A stretch of DNA of 64,000 nt, from NCBI GenBank assembly GCA_947449255.1, contig CANFQX010000006.1:62001-126000 (forward strand), given 5' to 3'. The position numbers and the translations under genes are program-made. Positions 17,131 to 25,838 of the stretch are shown here, piece after piece. The notes beneath the pieces are model-generated. The model did no database searches. It saw only the letters and a list, made by a program, of their open reading frames with translations, and was not told the DNA's origin. Position 1 is the stretch's first letter. Every line of letters starts with the position of its first letter. Origin of the DNA: Pseudobdellovibrionaceae bacterium (GTDB lineage: Bacteria; Bdellovibrionota; Bdellovibrionia; Bdellovibrionales; Bdellovibrionaceae).

Positions 17131-18039
17131 TTATTTACCACCATTCATAAACGAGATGGCTACTGGTCCAAAAACCATTATAAAAACAGCTGGCAATATA
17201 AAAAGCATCAAGGGAATCAAAATTGTTTGCGAGGCTCTCGCTCCAGCTTTTTCTGCACGAACAAAACGCTCTAATCGCATTTGCTCAGTCTGATCCTTTA
17301 AAACTTGAGAAATACTTGCCCCAGTAGCCTCGGCATCAATAAGGACGGCAACAAAGCTTGTGACCTCACTCATATCAAGGCGTTCTGCCAATTCTTTCAA
17401 AGCCTGTGTTTTTGAGGATCCAATTTTTATATCTTTAAGTACAATACCGAGTTCTTCTGCAAGTACACTGTCTGTCCCGCGCGATTTATCTACAATTTTT
17501 TGAATTGCAGAGAAAAAATCTAACCCCGCCTCCACCGAAAGTGCTAAAAGGTCCACAAAGAATGGGAGATCAGCTAGAACAGATTGTACCCTTATTTTTT
17601 TTTGACCGCGGGCATGAATTTGCGGAAGATAAAAACCAATTAATCCTATGCCAACACACACAATAAGAGAGAGACCCAACTGCAAAGAAAAGTTCATCAC
17701 AATCAGGAATAAAGGAAACATCACACCCCATAAAATCTGTAGGCCGATAAATTCATCTTCGTTCAATTCTGAGGAAAGTCCTGATGTTTTAATAAACATC
17801 CGAACTTTCTTACGATAACTTTGACTGCGAATTCTCATTGAATGTTGCAGTGTAAATTGATGAACTAGCGGTCGAGAAAAATTAATGACTGGGTTTTTAG
17901 ACTTAACGGGCTCATCATTATTTGCCCAAGACAACTGAGCCTTGTCAGTATTGCTTGAAAAAATGGCACTCACAAAAAGGAATACCGACACTCCTGCAAG
18001 TGCCAATCCTAAAATGAGCATGAACTCTGCGCTTCCCAT
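17131..18039 (-). CDS. Tad/type II secretion F-family platform protein (TadC-like)
   Basis: 302 aa from ATG 18039, preceded by AAAGAGGC with good spacing; the longer in-frame start at 18060 has none. One N-terminal helix, a pair of central helices (LWGVMFPLFLIVMNFSLQL, LIVCVGIGLIGFYLPQ), then the GspF/TadC domain (DLPFFVDLLALSVEAGLDFF, LAERLDMSEVTSFVAVLI, ILIPLMLFILPAVFIMVFGP). TadC normally pairs with TadB as the inner-membrane base of a Flp pilus. No tadA, tadB, tadZ, secretin or pilin gene lies beside it here. It heads the FHA operon. Confidence 0.88.
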   Translation of the reverse strand: MGSAEFMLILGLALAGVSVFLFVSAIFSSNTDKAQLSWANNDEPVKSKNPVINFSRPLVHQFTLQHSMRIRSQSYRKKVRMFIKTSGLSSELNEDEFIGLQILWGVMFPLFLIVMNFSLQLGLSLIVCVGIGLIGFYLPQIHARGQKKIRVQSVLADLPFFVDLLALSVEAGLDFFSAIQKIVDKSRGTDSVLAEELGIVLKDIKIGSSKTQALKELAERLDMSEVTSFVAVLIDAEATGASISQVLKDQTEQMRLERFVRAEKAGARASQTILIPLMLFILPAVFIMVFGPVAISFMNGGK

Positions 18040-18067
18040 TTTTGCCTCTTTGTGATTCATTAAAATT

Positions 18068-18676
18068 ATGAAACAAGCTCAACCACTTTTGATTCTTGCC
18101 TCTGAATCCCCACGTCGAAAACAGCTCCTTTTGGAGGCTGGATTTCAATTTAGTGTTATTCCATCTAAAGTATCGGAAATTCCTGACGAAAACCTGAATA
18201 TAAATGATCAAATTTTGGATATAGCACGTCGAAAGGCCACTGCCATAACCACAGAGAGCCTTCCACTCCACTCCAGTGAAATACAAGAATTCATTGTTAT
18301 TGCTGCCGACACTGAAGTGATCTTTGCTGGTAAACCTCTGGGCAAGCCCCAAAATAAGGCGGATGCCTTTAGAATCTTAAGACTTTTGTCAGGCAATGCT
18401 CATGAAGTCAAAACTGCGATTTGCCTGATCCATTCGAAGACATTAACCGAAGTGTCTCAAGTCGAGACGACTAAAATTATTTTCAAAAGCTTAAGCGAAG
18501 CGGAAATTTGGTCCTATATTGAGACGGGGGAGCCCTTAGATAAAGCTGGCGCCTACGCAATTCAAGGATTAGGTCGTAATTTTGTCGCTGAATTTGAAGG
18601 TTCTTTCGATAATGTCGTGGGGCTCCCTATACAGGTCTTAAAATTATTACTTGAGCAAATTGGCTTTAAAAGCTGA
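18068..18676 (+). CDS. maf: Maf-like nucleoside triphosphate pyrophosphatase
   Basis: 202 aa. Maf proteins hydrolyse non-canonical or free nucleoside triphosphates to monophosphates and pyrophosphate. The hallmark LASESPRRKQLLLEAGFQF is at residues 10-28, with VIAADTEVIFAGKPLGKP near 78 and DKAGAYAIQG near 160. Length and order are normal. It diverges from tadC across only 28 nt. Family members differ in dTTP/UTP or m7GTP preference, which I cannot decide here. Confidence 0.93.
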   Translation: MKQAQPLLILASESPRRKQLLLEAGFQFSVIPSKVSEIPDENLNINDQILDIARRKATAITTESLPLHSSEIQEFIVIAADTEVIFAGKPLGKPQNKADAFRILRLLSGNAHEVKTAICLIHSKTLTEVSQVETTKIIFKSLSEAEIWSYIETGEPLDKAGAYAIQGLGRNFVAEFEGSFDNVVGLPIQVLKLLLEQIGFKS

Positions 18677-18860
18677 ACAGCAGACTTACTGTCGTTATAA
18701 ACCTTGAGCCCATCTTCAATGCCTTGCGATGGTGTTAAGTTTGATTTTTAAGAAACTGCAGTTTCAAATGACAAATACGCCGCGCATGCCTGTAATCGGA
18801 ATTAAACTTGAAAGTCATCAAGGACAGATTTAAGACTTTAGCATCAACGAAGGAGAGTCT

Positions 18861-19295
18861 ATGCGTAATCTATTAAATTTTTCTAGGGTTTCACTTTTTG
18901 CTGCTGTCATGTCCTTAGTTCTGCCTCTTCAAACTTTTGGTCATGATCATAACAGTCCAATACACCAAAGCATGAAACAACTTGGCCTCCTTTCAAAACA
19001 AGTTGCTGCTACAGTCGGAGATCCAAGTCAAAACCAAGCCAATGCAGCTAATGCAAAAAAAATGATTGAGCTTTTTCAAATATCATTTGATCACGCCTCG
19101 GAGGCCGTTGAGGATTTTCCCGTGAATGAACAGTCTGGCGCCCTCTTAGAAATTCAAAATATGATCAACCAGGAAATTGAAATGGCTTCCGATCTTGAGG
19201 AAGCCTTCATCGCAAATGACAATGCAGCTGCAAAGTTGATCTTAAAAAAGATGGTTGATCTTAAAGAAGAGGGTCATGATAAATACAAGCCCTAA
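18861..19295 (+). CDS. Periplasmic cytochrome b562 family protein
   Basis: 144 aa. A signal peptide (~1-27, ending TFGHDH) precedes a four-helix-bundle sequence whose ends match cytochrome b562: IHQSMKQLGLLSKQV with a Met in the position of the axial ligand Met7, and KKMVDLKEEGHDKYKP with the C-terminal His ligand. The pattern AAAKLILKKMVDLKEE resembles the last helix of CybC. A haem role is therefore plausible but inferred; some members of this fold (CpxP-like, haem-free) bind no haem. AAGGAG lies 7 nt before the ATG. Confidence 0.65.
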   Translation: MRNLLNFSRVSLFAAVMSLVLPLQTFGHDHNSPIHQSMKQLGLLSKQVAATVGDPSQNQANAANAKKMIELFQISFDHASEAVEDFPVNEQSGALLEIQNMINQEIEMASDLEEAFIANDNAAAKLILKKMVDLKEEGHDKYKP

Positions 19296-19388
19296 AGAAA
19301 AAACTCTTACACCTTGAAAAAAGTGTGACCTTGATTGTTCGGCATTATTATTGCTTTTGTCTGAGAGTCAGAAACGGATACAAACAGG

Positions 19389-20966
19389 ATGAAAAAATTC
19401 TCGAAGCACTTTAATGCCAAAATAATTTTACTGCTTTCCTTGCAGATTTTCACTCAGGGCCGTACCGAGGCTTTTGGAATTCAATCCAATGGCGCGACGA
19501 CTGCACTTGATTATCAAGCTCCATTTTATGTACGATCAACACAGCCAAATCAGGTGCAAATTATTCAAAATGGGTTGGGTGGATTGCAGCGGCGAATTGA
19601 AATGATTGAAAAAGCCAGGACAAGCATTGATATAGAATATTTCATTTATAATATGGATCAGGCTGGACGATTAATGACTCAGGCCCTTCTAGCTAAAAAG
19701 AAACAAAACCCCGATATCAAAATTAGACTGCTGGTTGATGCCTCGCCTACTGTTTTGCAAATCACGAGTGCTCTTGTATCAAGACTGACAGATGCAGGAA
19801 TAGAAGTTCGCTTTTACAACGCAACCCCTCTCATCTCATTAATAAAAGTTCAATACCGAGACCACAGAAAGCTTCTTGTGGTGGATGGGCCAGAAGGATT
19901 TGAGGCCATTACTGGCAGCAGAAATATTGCCGACGAGTATTTTGAACTTCATAAAGATTTTAACTTTAGAGATCGAGACATCTGGATCAATGGGCCAATC
20001 ATAAAAGATTTGAAAATGTCTTTCGAGCTCTACTGGAACAATCAACGCGTTTCTATTGCTCAAAAATTGGGTGCACCTCCCAAACTTTCCAGAGACCCAA
20101 AGAATCAAACAGCAGCTGACCTTCAATTTGCATTGCGAACTAGAGAATATAAAAAACAAATTCTCAAAGCAAAGGACTTCATCACTGAAAACAGCTATGA
20201 TCGATTTATTAAAAATCAGGTGAGTGAATTGGGAAAAGCGGCCTTGTCAGAGGCTCAATCTAGGGGTGTTTGTGATAACATGACCTTTGTCACCGATAAG
20301 CCTGGCTTTGACACTGGAAAAAATGCAGGCAGCCCAAAAAGACAAGTTTTGAGGGCCTTATTAACTAGAATTAATAAATTGCAGACTGGAGAGCGACTTT
20401 GGATTGAATCTCCATACTTTATTATTGATGATCACGATGCTCTTGAAACTATGGATTCCTTGGATAAAAAACATATCAAGGCCACCCTTCTGACTAATGG
20501 CTTGAGCTCCACCGATGCATTTTATGTTGCTGCGAACTTTGTACCACGAACCTCATTTTACCAACACATGACCGCAAGTGATATCTATATCTATTCGGGA
20601 GATTCACCCGCTCATTTACCACAAGTTCAAGGCTCCGATGGAAAACCCCTCAATGCTCAATCAGTTTTTGGTCTGCATTCAAAAACCTATATTTTTGGAA
20701 CCAGCGATTTTGGTATCGGAACATTTAATGTGGACCCCCGATCCGCAAATTTAAATTCCGAACTGATGTTGATATGTGAAGATAATTTAGCATTAACAAA
20801 ATATATCACGAGCGATATCGAAGATAGAATTAAACTTAGTAGAGCAATTAAAACCAATGGCCTGGCTGCAGATGGCAGCAGTGTTTTACAAAATGCAGGA
20901 CTTATGAAGCGAATCAAATTTTATCTGTCTCTGATTCCGTCGTCACTCTTTGAGTGTTTAATGTAA
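19389..20966 (+). CDS. Secreted phospholipase D / cardiolipin synthase-like protein
   Basis: 525 aa with a signal peptide (KIILLLSLQIFTQGRTEAFG). Both HKD motifs are intact: DHRKLLVVDG with GSRNIADEYFE (~155-180) and HSKTYIFGTSDFG with GTFNVDPRSANLNSE (~430-460). PLD enzymes use the paired His to form a phosphohistidine and hydrolyse or transfer phosphodiesters. The signal peptide and absence of membrane helices distinguish it from housekeeping cardiolipin synthase (Cls); it resembles ClsC/YmdC-type periplasmic or secreted PLDs. The substrate is not predictable. Confidence 0.9.
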   Translation: MKKFSKHFNAKIILLLSLQIFTQGRTEAFGIQSNGATTALDYQAPFYVRSTQPNQVQIIQNGLGGLQRRIEMIEKARTSIDIEYFIYNMDQAGRLMTQALLAKKKQNPDIKIRLLVDASPTVLQITSALVSRLTDAGIEVRFYNATPLISLIKVQYRDHRKLLVVDGPEGFEAITGSRNIADEYFELHKDFNFRDRDIWINGPIIKDLKMSFELYWNNQRVSIAQKLGAPPKLSRDPKNQTAADLQFALRTREYKKQILKAKDFITENSYDRFIKNQVSELGKAALSEAQSRGVCDNMTFVTDKPGFDTGKNAGSPKRQVLRALLTRINKLQTGERLWIESPYFIIDDHDALETMDSLDKKHIKATLLTNGLSSTDAFYVAANFVPRTSFYQHMTASDIYIYSGDSPAHLPQVQGSDGKPLNAQSVFGLHSKTYIFGTSDFGIGTFNVDPRSANLNSELMLICEDNLALTKYITSDIEDRIKLSRAIKTNGLAADGSSVLQNAGLMKRIKFYLSLIPSSLFECLM

Positions 20967-21120
20967 TCAATTATGGATATGTTTAGAGTCTATGAAAATG
21001 ATCTAGCTATCTGTTGGCCTTTTTCGTCACTTTCCCTTGTTTTCTACCTCTATCTTGCGCTAAATCGATTTGAAATGGCATAAAACTAGCATTTGAGAAG
21101 ACCAAGAGGAGAATCTGAAA

Positions 21121-21531
21121 ATGAAAATAATTAAAACATTAATGACCCTTGGGGTTATCAGCCTATTCATTACAACTGCCCATGCAAACGAGGACGACCT
21201 AAGAGACTTAGAAAACTCAAGAATCGAAGCCGCACAGCTTTCCCAATTGGAGTCCAACGTAGAAAGTATTGACTCTATTTCTAACGGCATTCAACAAATC
21301 GTGGACCAAATCGGACGCGACACAACAGATGAGTCTCATATCATGACAGGCGTCAGCCAGCTCGAAGAGGAAGCGATCAGGCTCAACAATAGCGCACAAC
21401 AGCTAAAATACAGCTGCGAGTCCTCAATGGATGGCCGGATGATCGACAAAGCTTCTTTAGAAGTCCTACAAATAAAAAGCAGGATTCAGGATATTCACTC
21501 GGTATTAATGAAAATCAAAAAGAATCCTTAG
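21121..21531 (+). CDS. Small secreted helical protein, unknown
   Basis: 136 aa. A clean signal peptide (MKIIKTLMTLGVISLFITTAHA) is followed by ~114 residues that look wholly alpha-helical, with coiled-coil-like spacing (LRDLENSRIEAAQLSQLE, SRIQDIHSVLMKIKKNP). Only one Cys remains after cleavage. AGGAG lies about 9 nt upstream. No domain recognised. It sits alone between the PLD gene and rnr. Confidence 0.75.
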   Translation: MKIIKTLMTLGVISLFITTAHANEDDLRDLENSRIEAAQLSQLESNVESIDSISNGIQQIVDQIGRDTTDESHIMTGVSQLEEEAIRLNNSAQQLKYSCESSMDGRMIDKASLEVLQIKSRIQDIHSVLMKIKKNP

Positions 21532-21574
21532 CCTTCAGATTTTTCATTCTTATAAAAAATAACTTAAACCCGCC

Positions 21575-21596
21575 GTCCTAGATCAACGTCTAGGAC
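21575..21596. other. Perfect 8-bp-stem hairpin upstream of rnr
   Basis: GTCCTAGA and TCTAGGAC flank a TCAACG loop, 44 nt after the preceding gene and 74 nt before rnr. No T-run follows in either direction, so it may be a weak terminator, a leader structure for rnr, or a protein-binding site. Confidence 0.45.
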
Positions 21597-21669
21597 CCGA
21601 ATCCTTTAAAACATTATGTTTACAGCCCTAAGTTGTGTTAGAATTTAAAAAAGGATAAACATCTAAGTC

Positions 21670-24276
21670 ATGCAAAAGAAAAAAATTCTATCCGGCACTA
21701 TTAAAAGACATCCCGACGGTTTTGGTTTTTTCGTCGCCGATGATAAAGAACAACCTGATGTCTATATTCCCCGCCATTCCATGGAAGGCATAATGACCAA
21801 CGATAAGGTCGTGGCTGAAATTTATGCAGAAAAGGGTGGTGAGCGCTTTAGAGGTGATATCGTAAAAGTCACCCAAAGAGGAACTAAAACCTTCGTCGGC
21901 CGCTTTTTAAAACTCAATGATAAATATGGCATTCTTCGTGATGAAGGCAAAGGTTGGGGGCAGGATCTTCGAATTAAAATTGAAGATTCACTAGCCGCAA
22001 AAGATCAGGAATTGGTTGCAGCAGAAGTCATTTCATACCCCGCTGATGGCAAACAATTTACGGGCAAGGTCACTTCAATCATCGGAAATGCCCTCGATCC
22101 GCTCACTGATATCAAACGAGTCATCCTCTCCAGCAACATACCTCAAGAATTTTCTAAATCTACTTTAGAAGAATCAAAGCACTTTAAAGAAATTCCCGAT
22201 GAAAAAGACTTTAAGGGCAGGAAAGATCTCCGACACTTAAACTTGATTACCATAGATGGCGCCACCGCAAAAGATTTTGATGATGCTGTTTATGTGGAGC
22301 TCAATGAACGTGGATTTTTATTGTTTGTTGCAATTGCCGACGTCAGTCATTACGTCAAGAATGGCACTGCCATTGACCGTGATGCTTATGAGAGAGGCAC
22401 CTCGGTTTATTTTCCCAATTTTGTTGTTCCAATGCTCCCTGAAGTTCTTAGTAATGGCCTTTGTTCATTAAATCCTCATGTCCCACGACTTTGCATGGTT
22501 GCAGAAATGCAATTTGATTTTACGGGCGAGCTTATGACCTCTGACTTCTATGAAGCGATCATGGAAAGCAAATCACGTGTGACCTATGGTGAGGCTCAAG
22601 AAGTTATTGATGGAAGCGTTCCTGAAAAACATCAGCATATAAAAGAAAACATTTTACACCTTGCTGATTTGGCGAAGATTTTAATGGCTAAGAGGTTTAA
22701 AGATGGATCACTCGATTTAGAGATCCCAGAAACCGAATTGGTCATTGATGGCGCTGGAGTGCCCATTGATATTCAAAGATCCGAAAGATTATTCGCGCAC
22801 CGCTTGATTGAAGAAATGATGCTGGCCGCAAACGTGGCTGTCGCTAAATTTTTACACAGCCGAAATATACCAGCACTTTATAGAATTCATGAACCACCCA
22901 ATGAACAAGCCATTGCTCTGTTAGAAAAGTATATGCTGACCTTTGGTGGTAAAGTTAAATTGAATCAAGGCAAGCTGCAAAAACGACTGACGAAAGCTCT
23001 TGAAGAATTCAAAGGTCGTCCAGAAGCACAAATCTTAAATATTTTAACTCTTCGATCAATGAGTCAGGCAAAATACAGCCCCAACAATCTAGGCCATTTT
23101 GGCTTGGGTTTTGAATTTTACGCCCACTTTACGTCACCTATTCGACGTTATCCGGATTTAATAATTCACAGACTTCTTAAAAGTCAGGTTGTTAAAGGTC
23201 CCACCTACCGTACAATTAATGAAGACGACTTGGCTTCCGCAGGCACCATTTTGTCAGCTGCTGAACAGAGATCCACAAAGGCAGAACGCCAAGTTCAATC
23301 CATCAAAAAAGCCCGCTTCATGGAAAAATTTGTTGGCCAAGAGTTTGATGGCATCATCAGCTCAGTTGCCAAATTTGGGGTTTTTGTCATGCTGCGCGAG
23401 TATGACTGCGATGGCTTAATTCGAATTGATGACCTCGGTAAAGACAAATTTGAATTTGATGAGCAAAGTTTAAAGCTGATTGCTCGAAGATCTGGTTTTA
23501 CCTACAGCATTGGCGACACACTTCGCATTCAAGTGGCCGCTGCTGATCCAGAGCTTGGACAGGTCAATTTTGTTAAGGCTGGCGAAGAGTACAACAAACA
23601 GCCAGAAAGTCGCAGTCGCTCAACCTCACGTGGAGACACTAAAAATGCTCCAAGAGCTCGAGAGAAATTCAGGACCACCAAGTCAACAACTCAATCGACG
23701 ACTGCACCAGCAAAAGCAAAAAGTGCTGAGTATTCATTTAAGAAAGATCGAGATCAAAAGAAATTGAATTCAAAACCTGAACGATCTCGAGGCGATGAAG
23801 CTCAGCCAAAAAAGTCTCGCTTCTTTGCAGATTCTCGAGCTGAAAAATCGGGTCAGGAATTCAAACAGCAGAAGGCGAATCAGTTTAATAAATCTTCTGG
23901 AAAACCTGAAAAGAAACGGACCGGTATTGAAAGACCGCCTCTTCAAAAGAAGCTCAGAGCCGTCCCAATGTCTGATGAAGAAATAAAGGGACCCGACGAA
24001 AATCTAATGAAGATGATCTTAGGTCCAGACAAATACCAGAAGTCGAGAACTGAGAGCTCTACCAAGGACAAAGCGAAGCAGAGCAGAAAATTGGTGTTTG
24101 CCGAAAATTCTAAACTTCGAGATAATGATGAAACCTCGGAGAAAAACAGTGACAGCTTTAAAGACCGGCAGTCAAATCGGAAAGACGTTGAAGAACGCAG
24201 CACGACTAAAAACGATAGTCGGGGTGTTCGCAAAACACGGCTTTCACCAAATCGCGGAAAAGGCAAATCTCGGTAA
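21670..24276 (+). CDS. rnr: Ribonuclease R
   Basis: 868 aa, a 3'-to-5' exoribonuclease of the RNase II/RNB family. An N-terminal OB/cold-shock domain (IKRHPDGFGFFVADDKEQPD) is followed by the RNB catalytic core with its Asp cluster (IDGATAKDFDDAVY, ~195-208) and SPIRRYPDLIIHR (~490). An S1 domain lies at ~550-640 (FDGIISSVAKFGVFVML). The last ~225 residues are a low-complexity Lys/Arg/Ser-rich tail, longer than that of E. coli RNase R and probably RNA-binding. Its final ~50 codons overlap the next gene in another frame. Confidence 0.95.
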   Translation: MQKKKILSGTIKRHPDGFGFFVADDKEQPDVYIPRHSMEGIMTNDKVVAEIYAEKGGERFRGDIVKVTQRGTKTFVGRFLKLNDKYGILRDEGKGWGQDLRIKIEDSLAAKDQELVAAEVISYPADGKQFTGKVTSIIGNALDPLTDIKRVILSSNIPQEFSKSTLEESKHFKEIPDEKDFKGRKDLRHLNLITIDGATAKDFDDAVYVELNERGFLLFVAIADVSHYVKNGTAIDRDAYERGTSVYFPNFVVPMLPEVLSNGLCSLNPHVPRLCMVAEMQFDFTGELMTSDFYEAIMESKSRVTYGEAQEVIDGSVPEKHQHIKENILHLADLAKILMAKRFKDGSLDLEIPETELVIDGAGVPIDIQRSERLFAHRLIEEMMLAANVAVAKFLHSRNIPALYRIHEPPNEQAIALLEKYMLTFGGKVKLNQGKLQKRLTKALEEFKGRPEAQILNILTLRSMSQAKYSPNNLGHFGLGFEFYAHFTSPIRRYPDLIIHRLLKSQVVKGPTYRTINEDDLASAGTILSAAEQRSTKAERQVQSIKKARFMEKFVGQEFDGIISSVAKFGVFVMLREYDCDGLIRIDDLGKDKFEFDEQSLKLIARRSGFTYSIGDTLRIQVAAADPELGQVNFVKAGEEYNKQPESRSRSTSRGDTKNAPRAREKFRTTKSTTQSTTAPAKAKSAEYSFKKDRDQKKLNSKPERSRGDEAQPKKSRFFADSRAEKSGQEFKQQKANQFNKSSGKPEKKRTGIERPPLQKKLRAVPMSDEEIKGPDENLMKMILGPDKYQKSRTESSTKDKAKQSRKLVFAENSKLRDNDETSEKNSDSFKDRQSNRKDVEERSTTKNDSRGVRKTRLSPNRGKGKSR

Positions 24277-25825
24277 ATTTATATTTGAAAGACTCAGTTC
24301 AGAATCTGAAATTGAGTCTTTCTCTATGCCCGAGAGGGTGAGGATGAGCTTTGAGGAGCTTGGCCCCACTTTTGTGAAGCTAGGTCAACTCTTAGCCACT
24401 CGCCCAGATTTAGTTCCTGAAGAATACGTCGTTGAATTTGAAAAGTTGCACGACAGAGTTCACTCCTTGCCCTTTTCAGTGATCGAAAACGTACTCAAAG
24501 AAGAATTTGGCCGTGAGCTTTATCAAAAGTTTTCAGCCATCGAAGCTGAACCCATTGGCGCAGCAAGTATAGCCCAAGTTCATAAAGCCCGCCTCCTTAC
24601 AGGAGAGCACGTCGTCGTGAAGGTACAACGTCCTGGCATCTTACAAACCATCAATGACGACCTCAATGTTCTCTATTTTCTGGCGGAACTTTTAGTCGCT
24701 TATGTCCCTGAGACTCGCCCCTTTAATCCACTCGGGATTGTTGATGAATACTTTAAAACCTTAGAGCTCGAAACAAACTTTATCGTTGAAGCCAATAACA
24801 TTCGCAGATTTCAAGAAAACTTTGTTGGCATGGAATCCGTAAAAATCCCTCACGTTTATCTTAATTTTACTACAGAGCGAGTGCTGACAATGGAAGCACT
24901 GCCTGGAATTCCATTGAGTCAAGAAGGCTCGCTGCAACAGGCCGGTGTTATTCCCGGGGAAGTTATCAGAGAGGCCTTAAGTGTTTACCTTAAGATGATC
25001 TTTCAAGATGGACTTTTTCATGGCGACCTTCATGCTGGGAATTTTTTTATTCTTCCCAACAATCTGATTGGATTGATTGATTTTGGTGTCGTCGGACGAC
25101 TCAATCCAAAAACACAAACAGCGATAGCAAATATGTTGCTAGCACTTTCCAAAGAAGACTACGAGCGCTTGGCCTTTGAATATGTTGATCTTGCCCCTTT
25201 TTCAGAGGATGTGAATGTCGATTTATTTGCCAAAGAGCTCCGAGAATTGGTTGCACCCTTTTACGGACTCACACTCAAAAATGTAAACTTAGGCAAAATT
25301 CTCATGAAGTCTTCGAATGTGGCCGCTCGTCACCGCGTGCATGTGCCCACCGAGTTGATGTTGTTTTTTAAATCCATCATCTCCTTCGAGGGCATTGGCA
25401 GAAAATTAGACAAAGATTTTGATTTTTTGAAATACTCTTTAGAGTTTGCAGGTGACTTAGCAAAAACTCAGCTCGACCCCAACCGTATGATGTCAGACAT
25501 GTCGCAACTGTTGAGGGAATCCAGGTCCTTCCTGAATTCCCTGCCAAGGCAGCTCAACTTTTTCTTTAAGAAAATAAACAGTCCCACACACGCGATTAAA
25601 ATTCAAATTGCTGAAATTACGGATCTGCGTAGATCGATCGAGGTTTCATTCAATTTGCTTTTTTTAGGGACTATTATTTCATCTCTTATTTTGAGCGGAT
25701 CCTTTGTTTTGGTCCATCCATCCGAAAACTTAATTGCAGGCATTCCTGCAATCAGCTTCATTTGCTATACCCTTGCAGGAAGCTTGGGACTGATCGCCTT
25801 TGTAAACTACATTAGGAAACCCTAG
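24128..25825 (+). CDS. ABC1/UbiB/AarF family atypical kinase
   Basis: About 565 aa. The UbiB-family marks are FVKLGQLLATRPDLVPEEY, PIGAASIAQVHKARL (Ala-rich loop), VVVKVQRPG (Lys), FHGDLHAGNFF and LIDFGVVGRL. Two C-terminal membrane helices follow. UbiB/COQ8 proteins are ATPases supporting isoprenoid-quinone metabolism; this organism makes menaquinone, so ubiquinone synthesis need not be implied. The conserved N-terminal RLKTIVGVFAKHGFHQIAEK lies inside the rnr tail, so the 149-nt overlap is real coding. Alternative starts are ATG 24125 and TTG 24098; ATG 24128 has GAGA at ~5 nt. Confidence 0.9.
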   Translation: MKPRRKTVTALKTGSQIGKTLKNAARLKTIVGVFAKHGFHQIAEKANLGKFIFERLSSESEIESFSMPERVRMSFEELGPTFVKLGQLLATRPDLVPEEYVVEFEKLHDRVHSLPFSVIENVLKEEFGRELYQKFSAIEAEPIGAASIAQVHKARLLTGEHVVVKVQRPGILQTINDDLNVLYFLAELLVAYVPETRPFNPLGIVDEYFKTLELETNFIVEANNIRRFQENFVGMESVKIPHVYLNFTTERVLTMEALPGIPLSQEGSLQQAGVIPGEVIREALSVYLKMIFQDGLFHGDLHAGNFFILPNNLIGLIDFGVVGRLNPKTQTAIANMLLALSKEDYERLAFEYVDLAPFSEDVNVDLFAKELRELVAPFYGLTLKNVNLGKILMKSSNVAARHRVHVPTELMLFFKSIISFEGIGRKLDKDFDFLKYSLEFAGDLAKTQLDPNRMMSDMSQLLRESRSFLNSLPRQLNFFFKKINSPTHAIKIQIAEITDLRRSIEVSFNLLFLGTIISSLILSGSFVLVHPSENLIAGIPAISFICYTLAGSLGLIAFVNYIRKP

Positions 25826-25838
25826 ATAAAGATAAACA

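Noticed and set aside
23943-24266. Ser/Arg/Leu-rich 107-codon minus-strand frame inside the rnr tail
   Set aside because: It is the complement of the low-complexity basic tail; the plus strand here already encodes two supported frames.
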